In this document: positions 55,194-58,577 of the stretch, in pieces
Position numbering within the stretch: position 1 is the first letter of the stretch
Layout of the letters: every line of letters begins with the position of its first letter
DNA from: Streptomyces kurssanovii
GTDB lineage: Bacteria > Actinomycetota > Actinomycetes > Streptomycetales > Streptomycetaceae
DNA length: 58,577 nucleotides
Reading direction: 5' to 3'
NCBI RefSeq assembly: GCF_014649695.1
Contig: NZ_BMTN01000030.1
Location: 1-58,577, forward strand
The notes under the pieces: model-generated
Seen by the model: only the letters and a program-made list of their open reading frames with translations
What the model was told of the DNA's origin: nothing
Databases searched by the model: none
Program-made: the position numbers and the translations under genes

Positions 55194-56603
55194 ATGTTCC
55201 AGAACGCCGATGACGTCAAGAAGTTCATCGCGGACGAGGACGTCAAGTTCATCGATGTCCGGTTCTGCGACCTGCCTGGCGTGATGCAGCACTTCACGAT
55301 CCCGGCAGCGGCGTTCGACCCGGCCGAGGAGCTCGCCTTCGACGGCTCGTCGATCCGCGGCTTCCAGGCGATCCACGAGTCCGACATGGCGCTGCGTGCC
55401 GACCTGTCGACGGCCCGTGTCGACCCCTTCCGCCGCGACAAGACGGTCAACATCAACTTCTTCATCCACGACCCGATCACCGGCGAGCAGTACAGCCGTG
55501 ACCCGCGGAACGTGGCCAAGAAGGCCGAGGCGTACCTCGCCTCCACCGGCATCGCCGACACCGCGTACTTCGGCCCCGAGGCCGAGTTCTACGTGTTCGA
55601 CAACGTGCGCTTCCAGACCTCGGCGAACGAGTCCTTCTACCACATCGACTCCGAGGCGGGCGCCTGGAACACCGGCGCCATCGAGAACAACCGTGGTTAC
55701 AAGGTCCGCTACAAGGGCGGCTACTTCCCGGCCCCGCCGGTCGACCACTTCGCCGACCTGCGCGCGGAGATCTCCCTGGAGCTGGACAAGAACGGCCTCC
55801 AGGTCGAGCGCCAGCACCACGAGGTCGGCACCGCCGGCCAGGCCGAGATCAACTACAAGTTCAACACGCTGCTCGCCGCGGCCGACGACCTGATGCTCTT
55901 CAAGTACATCGTGAAGAACGTCGCCTGGCGCAACGGCAAGACCGCGACCTTCATGCCCAAGCCGATCTTCGGTGACAACGGCTCCGGCATGCACGTCCAC
56001 CAGTCGCTGTGGCAGGGCGGCGCCCCGCTGTTCTACGACGAGCAGGGCTACGCGGGCCTGTCCGACACCGCCCGGTACTACATCGGCGGCATCCTCAAGC
56101 ACGCCCCGTCGCTGCTGGCCTTCACCAACCCGACGGTGAACTCCTACCACCGCCTGGTCCCCGGCTTCGAGGCCCCGGTCAACCTGGTCTACTCGCAGCG
56201 CAACCGCTCCGCGGCGATGCGTATCCCGATCACGGGCTCGAACCCGAAGGCCAAGCGCGTCGAGTTCCGCGCCCCGGACCCGTCGTCCAACCCGTACCTG
56301 GCCTTCTCCGCGCTGCTGCTCGCGGGCCTCGACGGCGTCAAGAACAAGATCGAGCCGGCCGAGCCGATCGACAAGGACCTCTACGAGCTGGCTCCCGAGG
56401 AGCACGCGGGCGTCCCGCAGGTCCCGACCTCCCTCCCGGCCGTGCTGGACGCCCTCGAGGCGGACAACGAGTACCTGCTCGCCGGCGGTGTCTTCACGTC
56501 CGACCTGATCGAGACGTGGATCGACTACAAGCGCACGAACGAGATCGCGCCGATCCAGCTGCGTCCGCACCCGCACGAGTTCGAGCTCTACTTCGACATC
56601 TAA
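55194..56603 (+). CDS. glnA: Glutamine synthetase, type I (GSI-beta)
   Basis: A 469-aa dodecameric cytosolic enzyme that makes glutamine from glutamate and ammonia. It has the start [44 protein letters not shown], the [16 protein letters not shown]/metal motif and [23 protein letters not shown]. The adenylylation tyrosine is Y397 (DLYELAPEE), so GlnE-type control is possible. ATG at 55194 has AGGAGG. This is the housekeeping glnA of the genus. Confidence 0.98.
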   Translation: MFQNADDVKKFIADEDVKFIDVRFCDLPGVMQHFTIPAAAFDPAEELAFDGSSIRGFQAIHESDMALRADLSTARVDPFRRDKTVNINFFIHDPITGEQYSRDPRNVAKKAEAYLASTGIADTAYFGPEAEFYVFDNVRFQTSANESFYHIDSEAGAWNTGAIENNRGYKVRYKGGYFPAPPVDHFADLRAEISLELDKNGLQVERQHHEVGTAGQAEINYKFNTLLAAADDLMLFKYIVKNVAWRNGKTATFMPKPIFGDNGSGMHVHQSLWQGGAPLFYDEQGYAGLSDTARYYIGGILKHAPSLLAFTNPTVNSYHRLVPGFEAPVNLVYSQRNRSAAMRIPITGSNPKAKRVEFRAPDPSSNPYLAFSALLLAGLDGVKNKIEPAEPIDKDLYELAPEEHAGVPQVPTSLPAVLDALEADNEYLLAGGVFTSDLIETWIDYKRTNEIAPIQLRPHPHEFELYFDI

Positions 56604-56646
56604 GAACGCCGCAGGCCGGAGCGGTTTCCTCCCGCCTGTGCCCCTT

Positions 56647-56701
56647 GAACGACCGTCGGCCGTGTCCTTCCGCTTCCGGAAGGCACGGCCGACGGTCGTT
56701 C
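56647..56701 (+). terminator. glnA terminator
   Basis: A stem of 18 bp (56647-56664 with 56684-56701), extended by CCTTCC (56666-56671)/GGAAGG (56678-56683), 44 bp after the stop. Confidence 0.85.
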
Positions 56702-57060
56702 GGCGCGCCTCCCGCGTTGCGCCGGCAGCGGCCGGGAGGGCGGGTATGCCAGTCGGTCGGTCCCGTCCTGTCGCGTCCCGCCCCGGCCGCACGGCGCGCC
56801 GCCGGACTCCTGGGGCCGGCTCGGCTCAGCCCTGTGCTCGAGGACCCGAAGACCTAGAGCGCGGGCTGCGACCGCAGCCGGGGAGCACAGGACCACATGG
56901 TTGACAGAGGGTCAGGAAATCCGGTGAACGCCGGATGTCGGCCTGCCGCCACCGCCGCGAAGCTGCTAGCTGTGAGCGCGGTAGCTGAACGTGCAGCTAC
57001 GAAAGCTCTCCGGAGAGACGGCGTTGCTCTCCGCTCTCCATGCCCCAAGAAAGGTCTGGG
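56702..57060. other. Gene-free spacer before the subtilase with short dyads
   Basis: No gene is seen. GTAGCTG (56981-56987) pairs with CAGCTAC (56994-57000), and CTCTCCGGAGAG (57006-57017) is a palindrome; both lie 44-80 bp before the ATG. TTGACA occurs at 56902-56907 with no matching -10. These may control the secreted protease. Confidence 0.45.
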
Positions 57061-58320
57061 ATGCCCAAAATCTTCCCTGTGGCCCTCCTCGCGCTCGCTC
57101 TTGCCGCCGCACCACTGACCCCGGCGTTGGCCACGGCGCCTCCGCAGTCCGACCAGCTCCCTGGCCGTTACATCGTGATCCTCAAGGAAAAGGCCGCTGC
57201 CAACGCTGCCGACGTGGAGGCGGCTGTGAACGCGGCTGTCGAGGAGGCCTCCACACTGGGTGCCGATGTCCAGCACGTGTACCGCTACGCCCTCCAGGGC
57301 TACGCGGCATCCATGAGCCCCAGCGTCGCAGCCACGCTCGCGGACGACCCGCGGGTGCGTTCGGTGGAGCCCGACCGGCGGGTACAGGCCACCGCTCAGT
57401 CGGTCCCGACCGGTGTGGACCGGGTGGAGGCGGACAAGAGCCCCACAGCGGCCATCAACGGTGTCGACACCCGGGTGAACGCTGATGTCGCCGTCATCGA
57501 CACCGGGATCACCCCGAACCACCCCGACCTCAATGTGTACCGGGCCGGCGGCAAGAACTGCTGGCTCCCCATCCTGCCCCCGAACGACTGGCACGGTCAC
57601 GGTACGCATGTCGCCGGAACCATCGGCGCCCTGGACAACGACACGGGGGTGGTCGGTACGGCACCGGGCGCCCGGCTCTGGCCGGTCCAGGTGCTCGACC
57701 CCACGGGCAGCGGCACCACCTCGGCGGTCATCTGCGGCATCGACTACGTCACCCAGCACGCCGACGAGATCGAGGTCGCGAACATGAGCCTCGGCGGCGC
57801 GGGCACCGACGACGGCAACTGCGGCAAGAGCAACAACGACGCCATGCACCAGGCGATCTGCAACTCCGTCGCCAGGGGCGTCACCTACACGGTGGCGGCC
57901 GGCAACGACCACGCCGACGCCAAGAACATGATTCCTGCCGCGTACAACGAAGTCATCACCGTCAGCGCCCTGGCCGACTTCGACGGCAAGCCAGGCGGTC
58001 TCGGCCGGCCGACGTGTCGCAACGACCAGGACGACACCTTCGCCGACTTCTCCAACTACGGCTCCGACATCGACCTGATCGCGCCTGGCGTGTGTATCCG
58101 CTCCACTTCCAACAGCGGCGGCTACACCACGATGTCCGGCACCTCGATGGCCGCGCCCCACGTCGCGGGCGGCGCAGCGCTGTACCGGGCCACCCACGCC
58201 GGCGCAACGCCGCAGAGCGTCAAGGCCGCTCTGCAGAACGCCGGCAGCCTGGGCTGGATCTGGCCCTCGCAGGACGGCGACGGCATCAAGGAGCGTCTGC
58301 TCAGGCTCTCGTCCTTCTGA
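57061..58320 (+). CDS. Secreted subtilisin-like serine protease (S8) with propeptide
   Basis: A 419-aa secreted protease. A signal peptide (MPKIFPVALLALALAAAPLTPALA) is followed by an I9-type propeptide (GRYIVILKEKAAANAADVEAA...). The mature domain holds the triad D147 (VIDTGI), H180 (HGHGTHVAGT) and S362 (GTSMAAPH). The oxyanion Asn is in AAGNDH. Several Cys pairs suggest disulfides. ATG at 57061 has AGAAAGG. It is a stand-alone unit with its own terminator. Confidence 0.95.
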   Translation: MPKIFPVALLALALAAAPLTPALATAPPQSDQLPGRYIVILKEKAAANAADVEAAVNAAVEEASTLGADVQHVYRYALQGYAASMSPSVAATLADDPRVRSVEPDRRVQATAQSVPTGVDRVEADKSPTAAINGVDTRVNADVAVIDTGITPNHPDLNVYRAGGKNCWLPILPPNDWHGHGTHVAGTIGALDNDTGVVGTAPGARLWPVQVLDPTGSGTTSAVICGIDYVTQHADEIEVANMSLGGAGTDDGNCGKSNNDAMHQAICNSVARGVTYTVAAGNDHADAKNMIPAAYNEVITVSALADFDGKPGGLGRPTCRNDQDDTFADFSNYGSDIDLIAPGVCIRSTSNSGGYTTMSGTSMAAPHVAGGAALYRATHAGATPQSVKAALQNAGSLGWIWPSQDGDGIKERLLRLSSF

Positions 58321-58337
58321 CGACGGTCATCCGCCTC

Positions 58338-58379
58338 GTGGCGTGGGCGCGCACCGGTGCCGGTGCGCGCCCACGCCAC
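58338..58379 (+). terminator. Subtilase gene terminator
   Basis: A perfect 20-bp stem (58338-58357 with 58360-58379) with a 2-nt loop, followed by ACTTGTTTCTG. Confidence 0.88.
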
Positions 58380-58488
58380 ACTTGTTTCTGCGCGGACGCC
58401 GCGGCAGCGATCGGTGGGGCCTCGCGGGGGCCGGTGGCGGCGTCCACCGGGCCCGGGCGGGACGAGGTTGTGGGGTACAAGCAGGCAC

Positions 58489-58503
58489 TACGATCGGGCC
58501 GCA
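58489..58503 (+). promoter_or_regulatory. Candidate -10 box for a leaderless gene
   Basis: TACGAT (58489-58494), eight bases before the ATG at 58503. TTGTGG (58468-58473) is a possible -35 with a short 15-bp spacer. Confidence 0.5.
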
Positions 58504-58577
58504 TGGGGATCACTGTGCAGTCGCTGACGTACTACCCGGTCAAGGGCTGTGCCGGCACGGCCGTGGAGTCGGCCCGG
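58503..58577 (+). CDS. MOSC-domain protein, N-terminal part (cut by window edge)
   Basis: The first 25 codons, MGITVQSLTYYPVKGCAGTAVESAR, match the MOSC_N beta-barrel start (YPVKGC). MOSC proteins handle sulfur or molybdenum cofactor. The rest is beyond the window. A -10 box with no Shine-Dalgarno suggests a leaderless mRNA. Confidence 0.75.
   Translation, partial: MGITVQSLTYYPVKGCAGTAVESAR

Noticed and set aside
1-58577. Insertion sequences, prophage, tRNA or rRNA genes
   Set aside because: No transposase, integrase, phage structural or cloverleaf/rRNA sequence was recognised by eye; a tRNAscan/ISfinder run would settle it.

Overview
The window is chromosomal DNA of a Streptomyces-type actinobacterium. 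The evidence is very high GC with strong third-position bias, many GTG starts, 4-base ATGA/GTGA overlaps, several starts lying only 6-8 nt after a -10 box (leaderless mRNAs), and a core gene order typical of Streptomyces. I see no rRNA, tRNA, CRISPR array, transposase or integrase.

Layout. 1-8.2 kb: cytochrome c oxidase ctaD (partial) and ctaC, a cysteine desulfurase-TusA fusion, a GC-rich nested inverted-repeat spacer, a PfkB (adenosine kinase-like) kinase, a membrane-anchored protein, the Fe-S carrier erpA, and nadA behind a promoter with two dyads. 8.2-17.7 kb: an envelope-stress block, with an RND pump, a NarL-type response regulator and sensor kinase, PspAA and PspA, then a DUF3043 membrane protein, a methyltransferase and an HtrA-like lipoprotein protease. 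18-22 kb: late cobalamin assembly (cobU, cobT, cobS) and a membrane protein. 22-30 kb: a septum-formation-type lipoprotein gene, then a tight five-gene minus-strand operon. That operon encodes a large secreted deacetylase-like protein, a PelF-type GT4 glycosyltransferase, a 12-TM PelG-like protein, a spherulin-4 (GH135-like) protein and a GH114 lipoprotein. Its enzyme set resembles both bacterial Pel and fungal galactosaminogalactan (GAG) clusters, and it is the most interesting system here.

30-39 kb: pepA, lpd, a two-lipoyl-domain E2, a GntR/FCD regulator and aceE, which together form a pyruvate dehydrogenase module. A perfect dyad covers the aceE promoter. 39-46.5 kb: an accessory stretch of MerR-GyrI and WYL regulators, an SDR, a RibD/DHFR-like protein, DUF4240, an MMPL transporter and a GNAT acetyltransferase. 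46.6-56.6 kb: a TIGR01777 oxidoreductase, an FAD oxidoreductase, an NsdA-like HTH/TPR regulator, lipB, lipA, a 69-aa protein, a DUF4191 protein, an RDD protein and glnA with a GlnR-like box. 57-58.6 kb: a secreted subtilase and the start of a MOSC-domain gene.

The genes fit together as follows. lipB and lipA make the lipoyl groups that the E2 needs; Lpd and AceE complete PDH. ErpA and the desulfurase-TusA protein serve Fe-S and sulfur supply, on which LipA and NadA depend. The ctaC ... glnA order matches the Mycobacterium tuberculosis Rv2200c-Rv2220 block (from memory), so this is an old actinobacterial core into which the polysaccharide operon and the 39-46 kb genes appear to have been inserted.
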